From Bacteroidota bacterium (GTDB taxonomy: Bacteria; Bacteroidota; Ignavibacteria; Ignavibacteriales; Melioribacteraceae): 64,000 bases of DNA. A program made the translations under genes and the position numbers. This document shows, piece by piece, positions 46,346 to 56,419 of the stretch. Positions within the stretch are counted from its first letter, which is position 1, and each line of letters opens with the position of its first letter. The stretch is from contig JAHISV010000005.1 of assembly GCA_018818065.1 (NCBI GenBank), positions 788,527 to 852,526 of the forward strand. The letters run 5' to 3'. The notes beneath the pieces were generated by a model. That model was not told the DNA's origin and searched no databases. It saw only the letters and a program-made list of their open reading frames with translations.

Positions 46346-47788
46346 ATGAGTGATGATATGAAGGTTGTTGAGGATTTAACGCAATCCGAATATAAATGGG
46401 GATTTATAACTGATATCGATGCAGATGAGGCTCCAAAAGGACTAAATGAAGATATTATTAGATTTATTTCGAATAAGAAAAATGAACCTGAATGGATGAC
46501 CGAATGGAGACTGAAGGCATTTAAACATTGGCTGACGATGAAAGAACCGAAGTGGCCTAATGTTAAATATCCTGATGTTGATTTCCAGGATATTAAATAT
46601 TATTCAGCCCCAAAGAAAAAACCTGAACTTGAAAGTCTTGACCAGGTTGACCCGGAATTGCTGAAAACATTCGAAAAGCTGGGCATTCCTATGGATGAAC
46701 AGAAAAAATTAACAGGTGTGGCTATGGATGTCGTATTCGATTCGGTTTCTGTGGCAACTACATTTAAGGAAACTCTTAATGAGAAGGGCATAATTTTTTG
46801 TTCAATCTCTGATGCAATAAAGAATCATCCTGAATTAGTTAAAAAATATATTGGGTCAGTTGTGCCCTATACGGATAATTATTATGCGGCACTAAATTCA
46901 GCTGTTTTTAGCGATGGTTCATTTGTTTATATCCCCAAGGGTGTCAGATGCCCCATGGAATTATCAACCTACTTTAGGATTAACGCCTCTGAAACCGGTC
47001 AGTTTGAAAGAACACTTCTGATTGCTGATGAAGAGAGTTATGTAAGCTATCTGGAAGGCTGCACAGCCCCCATGAGAGATGAAAATCAACTTCATGCTGC
47101 TGTTGTTGAGCTGATTTCGATGGATAACGCTGAGATTAAATATTCAACAGTTCAGAACTGGTACCCTGGAGATAAAGAAGGCAAAGGTGGTATTTACAAC
47201 TTTGTAACAAAACGAGGCGTGTGCCATACTAATTCTAAAATTTCCTGGACTCAGGTTGAAACAGGCTCTGCTGTTACCTGGAAGTATCCCGGTTGTATTC
47301 TGAAAGGTGATAACTCTGTTGGTGAGTTTTATTCCGTTGCTGTTACAAATCATCATCAGCAGGCTGATACCGGAACAAAAATGATTCACCTTGGCAAGAA
47401 CACAAAATCAACTATTATTTCCAAGGGCATTTCAGCCGGTAAGAGTCAGAATTCTTACCGTGGCTTGGTTAAGATTGGTAAGAATGCTGATAACTCCAGA
47501 AACTTCTCTCAGTGTGATTCGATGCTGATGGGCGACAGGTGTGGGGCTCACACATTCCCTTACCTCGAAATTGAAAACCAGTCAGCACAGGTGGAGCATG
47601 AAGCAACGACCTCAAAAGTTGGTGAAGACCAAATATTTTATCTAAACCAAAGAGGCATCTCAACAGAGGATGCAATTAATCTTATTGTAAATGGTTTTTG
47701 TAAGGAAGTTTTTAATGAATTACCAATGGAGTTTGCCGTAGAAGCACAGAAGCTTCTTGCTATCAGCCTTGAAGGCTCAGTTGGATAG
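46346..47788 (+). CDS. sufB: Fe-S assembly scaffold SufB
   Basis: SufB, with SufC and SufD, assembles Fe-S clusters. The 480 residues carry the SufBD core with [49 protein letters not shown] and a final Cys-containing [13 protein letters not shown]. The ATG follows GAGGAAG. It heads a co-directional operon. No missing key residue is seen. Confidence 0.97.
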   Translation: MSDDMKVVEDLTQSEYKWGFITDIDADEAPKGLNEDIIRFISNKKNEPEWMTEWRLKAFKHWLTMKEPKWPNVKYPDVDFQDIKYYSAPKKKPELESLDQVDPELLKTFEKLGIPMDEQKKLTGVAMDVVFDSVSVATTFKETLNEKGIIFCSISDAIKNHPELVKKYIGSVVPYTDNYYAALNSAVFSDGSFVYIPKGVRCPMELSTYFRINASETGQFERTLLIADEESYVSYLEGCTAPMRDENQLHAAVVELISMDNAEIKYSTVQNWYPGDKEGKGGIYNFVTKRGVCHTNSKISWTQVETGSAVTWKYPGCILKGDNSVGEFYSVAVTNHHQQADTGTKMIHLGKNTKSTIISKGISAGKSQNSYRGLVKIGKNADNSRNFSQCDSMLMGDRCGAHTFPYLEIENQSAQVEHEATTSKVGEDQIFYLNQRGISTEDAINLIVNGFCKEVFNELPMEFAVEAQKLLAISLEGSVG

Positions 47789-47844
47789 ATCGTTGTAATA
47801 GTTACTCGAATATTGAAAAGTTTGAAAATTAGATAGGAAACAAA

Positions 47845-48603
47845 ATGATACAAATAAAAAATTTACATGCTACCGTTGATGGGAAAAAGATTCTTAATGG
47901 TATCAACCTTGAAGTTAATAAAGGAGAAGTTCATGCTATAATGGGACCGAATGGTTCCGGTAAAAGTACTTTGGCAAATGTTCTTGCAGGACACGAAGGT
48001 TACGAGGTAACCGACGGCGAAGTTATTTTTAATGGCAAGGACTTATTAGAAATGTCTCCTGAGGACAGAGCCCGTGAAGGGATGTTCCTGGCATTTCAGT
48101 ACCCAATTGAAATACCTGGAATTTCAAACTCAGTCTTTCTAAAAACTGCTATTGATGAGATCAGAAAGTATAAGGGAGAGGAAGAAATTTCGGCAAAAGA
48201 CTTTTTAGCTCTTATAAAAGAAAAGGCTAAAATTCTTGAAATGGATAATTCATTAGTGAGCAGATCTGTTAACTCGGGGTTTTCCGGTGGAGAGAAGAAA
48301 CGTAACGAAATTCTCCAAATGTTAATGTTAAATCCTGCTTTGGCTCTACTGGATGAAACTGATTCAGGACTTGATATTGATGCGTTAAAAATTGTTTCAA
48401 AAGGTGTAAATGTTTTCCGCAGCGAAAACAATGGTGTAATAATGGTAACTCACTACCAACGATTACTTGATTATATAGTACCGGATTTTGTTCATGTTCT
48501 TTACAAAGGACAGATAATTAAATCCGGCGATAAAAATCTTGCGTTGGAATTGGAAGAGAAAGGATATGATTGGCTTAAGAATGGCGAGCTCGAAACTGCC
48601 TGA
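47845..48603 (+). CDS. sufC: Fe-S assembly ATPase SufC
   Basis: SufC is the ABC-type ATPase of the SufBCD complex. It shows Walker A GPNGSGKST, the signature FSGGEKKRNE, Walker B ALLDETDSGLD and the switch His in VTHYQR. It has 252 residues, as expected, and AGGAAAC precedes its ATG. Confidence 0.97.
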   Translation: MIQIKNLHATVDGKKILNGINLEVNKGEVHAIMGPNGSGKSTLANVLAGHEGYEVTDGEVIFNGKDLLEMSPEDRAREGMFLAFQYPIEIPGISNSVFLKTAIDEIRKYKGEEEISAKDFLALIKEKAKILEMDNSLVSRSVNSGFSGGEKKRNEILQMLMLNPALALLDETDSGLDIDALKIVSKGVNVFRSENNGVIMVTHYQRLLDYIVPDFVHVLYKGQIIKSGDKNLALELEEKGYDWLKNGELETA

Positions 48604-48644
48604 CCAATCTGGTTACCAATATTTAATTGAAGGAGTTTTTAAGG

Positions 48645-49976
48645 ATGGGTACTGAAAATAAAGAATTAAAAGAATGGTATAAAGATCAGTTCGTGAAATT
48701 CGAAAAACGACTGAACGGTCATTCAAAATCATTCATGCAGAAATACAGAGTAGAGTCCCTTAAGAAGTTTGACGAGTTTGAACTTCCTAATATGAAAAAT
48801 GAAGAATGGAAATACACAAATGTCAGACCAATATTTAAACACAATTTTCGTCCGGCAGTACTTGCAGAGAAAGTAGAAGTTACACGTCAGCTGGTTGATA
48901 AGAAATTATATAAGCAGTTCGACTGCAATGTGATGGTTTTTGTTAACGGACAATTTGAACCTGCCTTTTCTAAACTGGATTGCCTGCCTGAAGGGGTATT
49001 AGTCGACAGTCTGGAAAAAGTGCTGCACATCATACCTGAACTTGTGGAAAATAAAATTACCAAGTTGAGTGCAACTGAAAATTCATTTAATGCACTTAAC
49101 GGGGCATTCGCCCTGGATGGCGCTTTCATTTATGTGCCTGCAGGAAAAATTGTTGAAAAACCAATCCAGGTATTATTCCTGGGTGGTAGCAAAACTGATG
49201 ATGTGTTGATTCAGCCAAGGAATTTGATTATTGCTGAGGAGTCAGCTCAAGTAAGTGTTATTGCTAATTATCAGCCAATTGATAGCGATAAATATTTCAC
49301 GAATATCATTACGGAAGTGTATGCGGGTAAAAATTCGATAATTGATCTGTACAAAATTCAGAACGAAGGCAGCGAATCTTATCACGTGGAAAAAATGGAT
49401 GTTCATCAGGATGAAACCAGTGTTTTCAGCCACTACTCACTCTCCTTTGGGGGCTCAATTGTAAGGAATGATGTAAATTCTACTCTTGACGGCGAACATA
49501 TCGAATGTAACCTTTTTGGTTTGTATCTGGGGAATAATGACCAGCATGTTGACAACCATACATTTATAGATCATGCTAAACCTAATTGTGTAAGCAATGA
49601 ACTTTACAAAGGTATTCTTGATGGTAAATCACGCGGGGTTTTTAATGGCAAGGTGATGGTAAGAGAAGATGCTCAGAAAACCCTGGCATATCAGTCAAAC
49701 AAAACAGTTCTGCTTTCAGACCACTCGAGAATTGATACCAAACCACAACTGGAAATCTTTGCCGACGATGTTAAATGTTCGCATGGTGCAACTGTTGGGC
49801 ATTTGGATGATCAGGCATATTTTTATATCCGCTCTCGCGGTGTACCATCAGACATTGCAAAGTCAATGCTTATTCGTGCATTTGTAAGCGATGTTTTTGA
49901 AAAAATTAAGATAACAGAATTGCGTGATCAAATAAATCGCTTAATCTTCGAACACTTACAAAGAGTAGAGATCTAG
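48645..49976 (+). CDS. sufD: Fe-S assembly protein SufD
   Basis: SufD pairs with SufB in the SufBC2D complex. The ATG at 48645 is preferred to a TTG at 48627 because AAGGAG lies nine bases upstream; this gives 443 residues. The family blocks FIYVPAGKIVEKPIQ, VKCSHGATVGHLDDQAYFY and RSRGVPSDIAKSML are present. sufS begins one base after its stop. Confidence 0.96.
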   Translation: MGTENKELKEWYKDQFVKFEKRLNGHSKSFMQKYRVESLKKFDEFELPNMKNEEWKYTNVRPIFKHNFRPAVLAEKVEVTRQLVDKKLYKQFDCNVMVFVNGQFEPAFSKLDCLPEGVLVDSLEKVLHIIPELVENKITKLSATENSFNALNGAFALDGAFIYVPAGKIVEKPIQVLFLGGSKTDDVLIQPRNLIIAEESAQVSVIANYQPIDSDKYFTNIITEVYAGKNSIIDLYKIQNEGSESYHVEKMDVHQDETSVFSHYSLSFGGSIVRNDVNSTLDGEHIECNLFGLYLGNNDQHVDNHTFIDHAKPNCVSNELYKGILDGKSRGVFNGKVMVREDAQKTLAYQSNKTVLLSDHSRIDTKPQLEIFADDVKCSHGATVGHLDDQAYFYIRSRGVPSDIAKSMLIRAFVSDVFEKIKITELRDQINRLIFEHLQRVEI

Positions 49977-49977
49977 A

Positions 49978-51249
49978 ATGAGTGAAACCCTGCAGATAAA
50001 AAGTCCGGTTGCAACCGGCGAAAAGAATGTTTTTGATGTGGAAAAAATCCGGAGCGAATTCCCAATTCTTTCCCGTAAAGTTAATGGCAAACCATTGGTC
50101 TATCTCGATAATGCCGCGACGACACAAAAACCACGCGCCGTAATTGACAGGACAAATCACTATTACAATTACGAAAACGCTAATATCCACAGGGGTTTGC
50201 ACTTTCTTAGCGAACTGGCAACAGAGTCTTATGAAAAAGCCCGATTGAAGATTAAGGAATTTATTAACGCTATGAGTGCTTCTGAGATTATCTATGTACG
50301 AGGAGCTACTGAAGCCATTAATCTTTTGGCTACCACAATGTGCCGGAGCGGATATTTTAAAGATGGCGATGAAATTATTGTATCCCATATGGAACATCAT
50401 GCTAATATAATTCCATGGCAAATTATGGGTGGTCGTAAAAATGTCAATTTAAAAGTCATACCTATTACGGATGAAGGCGAACTGGATCTTGAAGCCTATA
50501 AAAAATTAATAAATGAAAAAACTAAACTCGTATCCGTTGTTCATGTTTCAAACTCTCTCGGGACTATTAATCCTGTTAAAGAAATAATAAAATATGCTCA
50601 TGCCCATAACATACCTGTCCTGCTTGATGGTGCGCAGGCTGTGCCGCATATGAGGGTAGATGTTCAGGAGCTCGATGCTGATTTTTATGTGTTCTCAGGA
50701 CACAAGATGTTTGCTCCGACGGGCATTGGTGTATTATACGGTAAGACGAAATATTTAGATAAGCTTCCACCATATCAGGGCGGTGGCGATATGATACGTA
50801 CCGTAAGTTTTGAGGGATCTACTTTTGCTGATCTGCCTCACAAGTTCGAAGCCGGAACGCCACATATTGCTGGCGGTATAGGATTAGGGGCTGCTATTGA
50901 TTACCTAAACCAGTTTGACCCTATGGACATTCTACGTCATGAAGAAAATCTTTTAAATTACGCGACAGAAAAATTGAGCATGATTGACGGATTAAGAATT
51001 ATTGGTACTGCCAAACACAAGTCCGCTGTTGTCTCCTTTGTTGTGGATGGCATTCATCCCTACGATATCGGTACAATAATTGACACCGATGGAATTGCTA
51101 TTCGTACCGGACATCATTGTACACAGCCCATTATGCAGCGATATAACGTCTCTGCAACTGCACGTGCTTCTTTTGCTTTTTATAATACACTGGAAGAAGT
51201 TGATTTACTAGCAGAGGGTCTTAATAAAGTAATTAAATTGTTCAAATAG
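49978..51249 (+). CDS. sufS: Cysteine desulfurase SufS
   Basis: SufS liberates sulfur from cysteine for Fe-S assembly. The 423 residues are a fold-type I PLP enzyme with Lys243 in SGHKMFAPTG and the persulfide Cys381 in RTGHHCTQP. HMEHHANIIPW and DGAQAVPH are also clear. It lies one base after sufD. Confidence 0.97.
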   Translation: MSETLQIKSPVATGEKNVFDVEKIRSEFPILSRKVNGKPLVYLDNAATTQKPRAVIDRTNHYYNYENANIHRGLHFLSELATESYEKARLKIKEFINAMSASEIIYVRGATEAINLLATTMCRSGYFKDGDEIIVSHMEHHANIIPWQIMGGRKNVNLKVIPITDEGELDLEAYKKLINEKTKLVSVVHVSNSLGTINPVKEIIKYAHAHNIPVLLDGAQAVPHMRVDVQELDADFYVFSGHKMFAPTGIGVLYGKTKYLDKLPPYQGGGDMIRTVSFEGSTFADLPHKFEAGTPHIAGGIGLGAAIDYLNQFDPMDILRHEENLLNYATEKLSMIDGLRIIGTAKHKSAVVSFVVDGIHPYDIGTIIDTDGIAIRTGHHCTQPIMQRYNVSATARASFAFYNTLEEVDLLAEGLNKVIKLFK

Positions 51250-51258
51250 AGTGTTGAA

Positions 51259-51573
51259 ATGACTGAAAAAGAGATATTAAAAGAGACCATAACTAAAGTA
51301 ATGAAATCTGTTTACGATCCTGAAATTCCTGTTGATATCTGGGAGTTGGGTTTAATCTACGAGATTAATATTGATGATGAAGCAAACGTTCAAATTATTA
51401 TGACACTTACGGCGCCAAACTGCCCGGTGGCTGAGTCAATGCCCAACGAAGTAAAAGAGAAGGTTCAGAATGTGAAGGGCGTTAAAAGTGTGAAATTAGA
51501 TCTTGTTTTTGATCCGCCATGGGACAAAGATAAAATGTCGGAAGAAGCAAAATTGATGTTAGGTTTTTTATAA
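51259..51573 (+). CDS. DUF59 (MIP18-like) Fe-S assembly factor
   Basis: The 104 residues contain SVYDPEIPVDIWELGLIY and the Cys-containing TLTAPNCPVAESMP, diagnostic of SufT/MIP18-type DUF59 proteins that help load or transfer Fe-S clusters. It is 9 bases downstream of sufS and part of the suf operon. Confidence 0.95.
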   Translation: MTEKEILKETITKVMKSVYDPEIPVDIWELGLIYEINIDDEANVQIIMTLTAPNCPVAESMPNEVKEKVQNVKGVKSVKLDLVFDPPWDKDKMSEEAKLMLGFL

Positions 51574-51591
51574 AACTAAGAAAGGAAGCAC

Positions 51592-52128
51592 ATGTTTCAA
51601 ATAAATCAAAATTCTCCTATCTACGATCCTGAATCAGTACAACCAATGAGAGATGAACTGGTATATGCAGGGTTTGAAGAATTGTTAACTGCTGAAAGTG
51701 TTGACGATAAATTAAGTAAACTGGACGATAAAGTTAGGCTTGTTGTTATTAATTCAGTATGTGGATGTGCTGCCGGAAGTGCACGCCCGGGAGCAACAGA
51801 GGCTTTACAGAACAAAATTATTCCGGATGAATCCCTAACTGTATTTGCGGGTCAGGATAAGGATGCGGTAGCCGCGGCAAGGAATAATTATCTTGGACAG
51901 TTTCCGCCTTCATCTCCTTGCATGGCACTTATTAAAAATGGCGAGGTGCAATTCTTTTTACCAAGACACCATATTGAAGGCAGAAGCGCTGATGAAGTGG
52001 CTGAAATTTTAACTGCTGTTTTCGAAGAGCATTGTACAAATGCAGGTCCTTCAATTTCACCAGAAGCATACAAAGAGTTAGTCCATGCCAAGGAATGTGG
52101 ATCGAAAATACCATTGAATAAAAATTAA
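51592..52128 (+). CDS. Bacilliredoxin-like protein (BrxA/BrxB, YphP/YqiW family)
   Basis: The 178 residues have a CGC redox motif (Cys57 and Cys59) in NSVCGCAAGSARP, with FPPSSPCMALIKNGE further on, as in BrxA/BrxB. Related proteins remove bacillithiol from proteins; here the thiol partner is unknown. The C-terminus is about 30 residues longer than in Bacillus and carries a further Cys pair region (EEHCTN, KECGSK). Its place in the suf operon suggests protection or repair of thiols in Fe-S assembly. Confidence 0.93.
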   Translation: MFQINQNSPIYDPESVQPMRDELVYAGFEELLTAESVDDKLSKLDDKVRLVVINSVCGCAAGSARPGATEALQNKIIPDESLTVFAGQDKDAVAAARNNYLGQFPPSSPCMALIKNGEVQFFLPRHHIEGRSADEVAEILTAVFEEHCTNAGPSISPEAYKELVHAKECGSKIPLNKN

Positions 52129-52149
52129 AATAGATTCTTAAGGAACAAA

Positions 52150-52620
52150 ATGAAGTTTAGCGCACAAGAAGAGTATGCATTAAGATGTCTTATTTCCATA
52201 GGGAGATTCTATGGAATTAAAGAGGGACTGACAATACCCGATATCAGTAAGCGGGAAGGTATTTCGCAGCATACTGTGGCTAAGACTTTAAGGCAATTAA
52301 GAATCGGTGGATTTTTAGATAGCGAAAGAGGGCATACCGGCGGGTATGCTCTTACTCGCATGCCGGAGGAAATAAAAATTGGTGATGTTCTTCATTCGCT
52401 TGGGGGCAAGCTTTACGATGACGAGTTTTGCCAGACTCACTCGGGGGTAAATGGTATTTGTTCAAATTCTACAGACTGTTCCATCAGATCATTATGGCGG
52501 GTAATTCAAGACGCGGTTGATAGTGTTACGAAAGGATTGACACTTAAAGATCTTCTGGGAACAGAAGATGACGTGTTCGCACGATTTAGTTTTGATAGCG
52601 AAAATTCATCAACGAGCTAA
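52150..52620 (+). CDS. Rrf2-family transcriptional regulator, Fe-S sensing type
   Basis: The 156 residues have an N-terminal winged helix (MKFSAQEEYALRCL, ISQHTVAKTLRQLR, RGHTGGYAL) and three spaced cysteines (C94, C104, C110) that in IscR/SufR-type proteins bind a cluster. It is the last gene of the suf operon, so it may report operon demand back to the sufB promoter. Its last 4 bases overlap the end of the convergent kinase gene. Confidence 0.95.
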   Translation: MKFSAQEEYALRCLISIGRFYGIKEGLTIPDISKREGISQHTVAKTLRQLRIGGFLDSERGHTGGYALTRMPEEIKIGDVLHSLGGKLYDDEFCQTHSGVNGICSNSTDCSIRSLWRVIQDAVDSVTKGLTLKDLLGTEDDVFARFSFDSENSSTS

Positions 52621-53471
52621 TTTAACTCTGGAACATGCTCTGGTTTATTAACCGTGAAGAAAAATTTACTCCCTTTACCCGGCTCACTTTCAACCCAAAT
52701 TTCACCATTATTTTTTTCAACTAACTCCTTACATAAAACCAGTCCAACACCAGTGCCTCTCTCGTTCTGAGTTCCTTCGGTTGTATGGTGAATGTCTATT
52801 CTGAATAATTTCGAAATATCTTCGGAAGCAATTCCTACACCGTTATCTTCTACGCAGATTTTCACTATTTCATTTTCCTGATGCGCACTTATAATTATCT
52901 TACCCGAGAGATTTGAAAATTTAAGCGCATTTGCCAAAAGGTTTCTTAATACAGTATCAATCATGTTCTTGTCTATGCGGGCTATAGTATTACTCTTAAC
53001 CGTATCAATTATGGTAATGTTTTTCTGAATTGCGATATCTTCCAGGAGTGCAATTGATTCCTGCACTAATTCTTTTAGGTCAACATTTTCAGCATGAAAA
53101 TTCATTCCACCAATCTGGATTCTGGACCATGTTAGCAGGTTTTCTAAAAGATTGTAGACCTTTTTTGCCGAATTGTTTACGGAGATAATCGAATCATTTA
53201 TTTCTTCCCGGGAGTATTCACTCATGTTTTCTGCCAACAGTTTTGAAAATCCCAGCAAAGAATTAAATGGACTTTTAAGATCGTGGGCAATAATCGAGAA
53301 AAATTTATCCTTGCTTGCATTTAACTTTTTCAGGCTGTCTTCCGATTCCCTAAGGTGAATATTTAATTCCGTTAATTTATTGTTTACAATCTGCAACTCT
53401 TTCGCTTTCTCAACTAACTGAGTTGACCTTTCACTTACAAGATTTTCAAGTACTTGTCCTTGTTCCTTCAA
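52617..53471 (-). CDS. Histidine kinase module of a frameshifted sensor (3' part)
   Basis: The 284-residue frame carries a coiled-coil lead (ENLVSERSTQLVEKAKE), the phospho-accepting His63 in AHDLKSPF, NLLANALKF, DNGVGIA and GTGVGLVLCKELVEKN. It has no membrane segment and only a weak TTG start at 53471, so it is not a natural free-standing gene. It continues the preceding 775-residue frame, which ends within it. See the A8 tract. The kinase core itself has no damage. Confidence 0.88.
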   Translation of the reverse strand: MKEQGQVLENLVSERSTQLVEKAKELQIVNNKLTELNIHLRESEDSLKKLNASKDKFFSIIAHDLKSPFNSLLGFSKLLAENMSEYSREEINDSIISVNNSAKKVYNLLENLLTWSRIQIGGMNFHAENVDLKELVQESIALLEDIAIQKNITIIDTVKSNTIARIDKNMIDTVLRNLLANALKFSNLSGKIIISAHQENEIVKICVEDNGVGIASEDISKLFRIDIHHTTEGTQNERGTGVGLVLCKELVEKNNGEIWVESEPGKGSKFFFTVNKPEHVPELN

Positions 53472-55773
53472 TTTTTTTTGTTCTAATTGTAATAAAGGTA
53501 TATATACTAAGTATTGTTATTAATACACACAGCAGAATAAAGGTAGTTGTCAACCAGAATGGAGGTTCAACAGTAAAACTGAAGGTGGTTGGTTCTGTAT
53601 TCCATTGATCATTGCTATTAGCTGCCAACAATAAAAATGTATAATCACCATAAGGCAAATTTGCATAAGTAATTGAATTGTCGGTTGTAACTGGTGTCCA
53701 GTCTTTATCAAAGCCTTCCAGTTTGCATTTGTATGCTACTTTTTCCGGCAGCCTTAAGCTAATACCAACATAGTCAAATGTTATATGATTATCGTTGTAT
53801 GGAAGGTTTAAAGTTTTTGGCAATCCTCCTTCCAGAACGATATCTTCATTGTAAGCTTTCCAGTCAACATCCTCAAAGTATAGTCTTATACCCTTAATAT
53901 GTGTGCTTGGCGGTGAAGAGTTATGTTTATCTGCGGTGGGATTGTACTTGTTAGCACCATAAATAGTACCGAACCACATATTGTTTTTGGAGTCGAGGAA
54001 CGCAGCATTCTGATTACACTCAATACCAACGAATCCCTCAGCTTTTCCATAATTTGTGAATTTTACCTCTCCGGTTTTATCGAATAGTTTAACGTCAAGT
54101 TTTGAGACCCCATGGTTTGTGCCTACCCAAAGATCTTCCGACGAGTCAAATTCGATAAAATAAATTTCCGAGTCTTCAAGTCCGCGAGTTGAAGGGATAA
54201 AAGTAACAGCCTCCCCCTTTGCTTTGCCTGGTTCAAATCTTACTATTCCAGAATCATAAGTATCGAACCAGATGTTTCCTTTTTTGTCAGGTTTAATACT
54301 CATAACAGAATAGTAATCCAGATCGTATTCTTTATGGAAGTCAACTATCAGCCCATCCTTTATGTAATTTAATCCGGCATCGGTGCCAATCCAGATTGTA
54401 TTATTTCCGTCGATATAAAGGGAGTTAACTCTATCATTGAGGAGTCCGTCTTTCATACTGAAATTTGTAAAACTATCTCCATCAAATTTGCTCAAACCTT
54501 CTCTGGTACCGATCCATAGGTTCCCCTGGTCGTCTTTTTCAAGTGCATAAACTGCGTTGCTAACAAGACCTTGCTGTGTAGTATAACAAATAAAAGTATT
54601 ATCAGTAAATTTGCAAAAACCGCCACGATCAGTTCCAATCCATATATCACCATTTGCTTCAGGAAATATTACACCAATTCTATTATCACTTAAACCATCT
54701 ATGAGATCATAATTTTTGTAACTCCCCTCTCGCAATCTCGATAAACCTTTTTCTGTTCCAAACCACATTGTTCCTTTCGGATATTCATTAACAGCCCACA
54801 CCAGATTATTTGGAAGACCATCTTTAGTAGAAACGTTCTCAAAAATGCTCTGCTCGTATTTATTTACTCCGCCACCATAGGTGCTGAACCAAATATTTCC
54901 TTCTTTATCTTCCAGAATAGAAGTAATTCGGCTCAACGACAGACCATCGCGTTCATCGTAATTGATAAATCCATCACCTTTATATCTTGATACACCATCG
55001 TCAGTGCCGATCCAAATATCGCCATTAGAGTCTTCCAAAGATCTATTGACAACATCATAAGAAAGTCCGTTTCTTTTTGTGAATTTTTCAATTTTATCGG
55101 GGGAGCTTAGAAAAAGTCCGTTGGAAGTAGAAATCCACAGCCGGTTTTGATTATCATAGAGAAGATGATTTATCTGGAGATTATCTACAGTAGTGTTAAC
55201 GCTAAAGGTTGAGAACTTACCGTCTTCATAGGTCGTAATTCCTTTGTCAGTGGCAATCAACATCTTACTCTTATATAGTAAAAAATTTCTTACTGTATTA
55301 TCTGTTAAGCCACTCTTCATATCATAATGAATTATTCCTTTATCGGTTATTTTGAATAATCCACTTTCACCGCCGCACCAAATAGCATTGTCAAATTCAC
55401 ACAATGCGAGTATTCGTTCTCCGCCCAGGCTATTCGAGATAGCCGATCCCTTTAAAATGAATGAATTGATTTTTGTAATACCACCTAATGTGCCTATCCA
55501 AATATTATTATCAGAATCTAATATTATGGAAGTGCATCTATTGTCTACTAGTCCGTCTTCTTCAGTAAAATTTTCAAATGAAAGTCCATCAAACTTACTT
55601 ATTCCTCCGCGGGTGGCAAACCAAAGATAACCAGCGGGATCCTGAATCATATTAATTACCTGGGATTGGATCAGCCCTTCTTCAACTGTATAATTTCGAA
55701 ATGAGAATTGCTGACTCAAAATTAAAGTGGAGGTAAAAATTGTGAAGAAGAATATTTTCATTAAAATGTTCAT
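53446..55773 (-). CDS. Two-propeller sensor (5' part of frameshifted hybrid sensor kinase)
   Basis: This part has a signal peptide (MNILMKIFFFTIF), 14 blades of the W.(G/S/D)T..G type, which should form two seven-bladed propellers, a Y_Y_Y domain (LPYNDNHITFDYVG...PYGDYTFLLLA) and one transmembrane helix (TTTFILLCVLITILSIYTFI). It then runs out of frame after RTKK and stops 12 codons later. The architecture is that of periplasmic-sensor kinases with a Reg_prop/Y_Y_Y input. The ATG at 55773 is chosen; the longer frame to 55842 lacks a signal at its start. Confidence 0.9.
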   Translation of the reverse strand: MNILMKIFFFTIFTSTLILSQQFSFRNYTVEEGLIQSQVINMIQDPAGYLWFATRGGISKFDGLSFENFTEEDGLVDNRCTSIILDSDNNIWIGTLGGITKINSFILKGSAISNSLGGERILALCEFDNAIWCGGESGLFKITDKGIIHYDMKSGLTDNTVRNFLLYKSKMLIATDKGITTYEDGKFSTFSVNTTVDNLQINHLLYDNQNRLWISTSNGLFLSSPDKIEKFTKRNGLSYDVVNRSLEDSNGDIWIGTDDGVSRYKGDGFINYDERDGLSLSRITSILEDKEGNIWFSTYGGGVNKYEQSIFENVSTKDGLPNNLVWAVNEYPKGTMWFGTEKGLSRLREGSYKNYDLIDGLSDNRIGVIFPEANGDIWIGTDRGGFCKFTDNTFICYTTQQGLVSNAVYALEKDDQGNLWIGTREGLSKFDGDSFTNFSMKDGLLNDRVNSLYIDGNNTIWIGTDAGLNYIKDGLIVDFHKEYDLDYYSVMSIKPDKKGNIWFDTYDSGIVRFEPGKAKGEAVTFIPSTRGLEDSEIYFIEFDSSEDLWVGTNHGVSKLDVKLFDKTGEVKFTNYGKAEGFVGIECNQNAAFLDSKNNMWFGTIYGANKYNPTADKHNSSPPSTHIKGIRLYFEDVDWKAYNEDIVLEGGLPKTLNLPYNDNHITFDYVGISLRLPEKVAYKCKLEGFDKDWTPVTTDNSITYANLPYGDYTFLLLAANSNDQWNTEPTTFSFTVEPPFWLTTTFILLCVLITILSIYTFITIRTKKIEGTRTST
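53472..53479. repeat. 8-base homopolymer at the kinase frameshift
   Basis: Eight T on the plus strand (eight A in the coding strand) lie exactly where the sensor and kinase frames should join. Removing one A would read RTKKLKEQ and restore one protein of about 1,060 residues. Confidence 0.85.
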
Positions 55774-56075
55774 GATCTGTATTCGAATTAAATATTCAAT
55801 TTGACTATGTTTTGTAAGTGAAAAATTTGAATCTAGAAACAATATTTAAGTGATCTCAAAAATAATGAGTAAGTTTGTTTAAATATATACTTTATCATCG
55901 AAAAAATATCAGGATATTCAAGTAATCTGTTTTTTTTTATGGTTAAAAATTATTTTTAATTTATTAGACTTTTTCTTTTGAGATTGATGCCAATCAATTT
56001 TATTGGAAAGGTATTTTGCTATTGCACTTTTTTTTTTTTATTCTAACATTTAATTTTTTAGCAAAGGAAACTGTT
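55774..56075. other. AT-rich intergenic region, no gene seen
   Basis: This 302-base divergent spacer is very AT-rich, with T-runs near 56030. A frame starting at 56016 runs in but the lipoprotein start is at 56076. No structured RNA or clear promoter is seen. Confidence 0.5.
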
Positions 56076-56402
56076 ATGAAAAAGTATGTGTTTAACCTAT
56101 TCTTATTTTCACTAATTGCACTTTTTGTTTCGTTGAGCGCCTGTTCAGGCGAGGTTGAATCAAGTGGAACCAAGACTGGTAGAGTTATAATGACAGGGCA
56201 CGAACCATTTGCAAGACTAACACTAACTACAGATAATAATGAAGCATATTACATAGAATGTGAGGGGGAAGTGAAAGAATTGCTTTTGAAGTATCCGGGT
56301 GGAAATTTTATTCTTGAATATTCAGGAGTGAAAGAGGAATTAAACAAAAAAATACTTTTGGTAAAGAAAGCGAGTTTAGTAGAGCACAAGGGAGCTAATT
56401 AA
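56076..56402 (+). CDS. Small lipoprotein
   Basis: The 108 residues start with a lipoprotein signal (MKKYVFNLFLFSLIALFVSLSAC). The mature part is beta-rich. AAGGAAA precedes the ATG at 56076, so the longer frame from 56016 is not used. No family is recognised. The T9SS-exported peptidase starts 17 bases downstream, so the two may be cotranscribed, and it may be a chaperone or inhibitor, but that is speculation. Confidence 0.8.
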   Translation: MKKYVFNLFLFSLIALFVSLSACSGEVESSGTKTGRVIMTGHEPFARLTLTTDNNEAYYIECEGEVKELLLKYPGGNFILEYSGVKEELNKKILLVKKASLVEHKGAN

Positions 56403-56419
56403 TAAATAAGGAGTTATCA

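Noticed and set aside
56016..56075. N-terminal extension of the small lipoprotein
   Set aside because: The upstream part is a T-rich run, whereas the ATG at 56076 has AAGGAAA and a textbook signal peptide.
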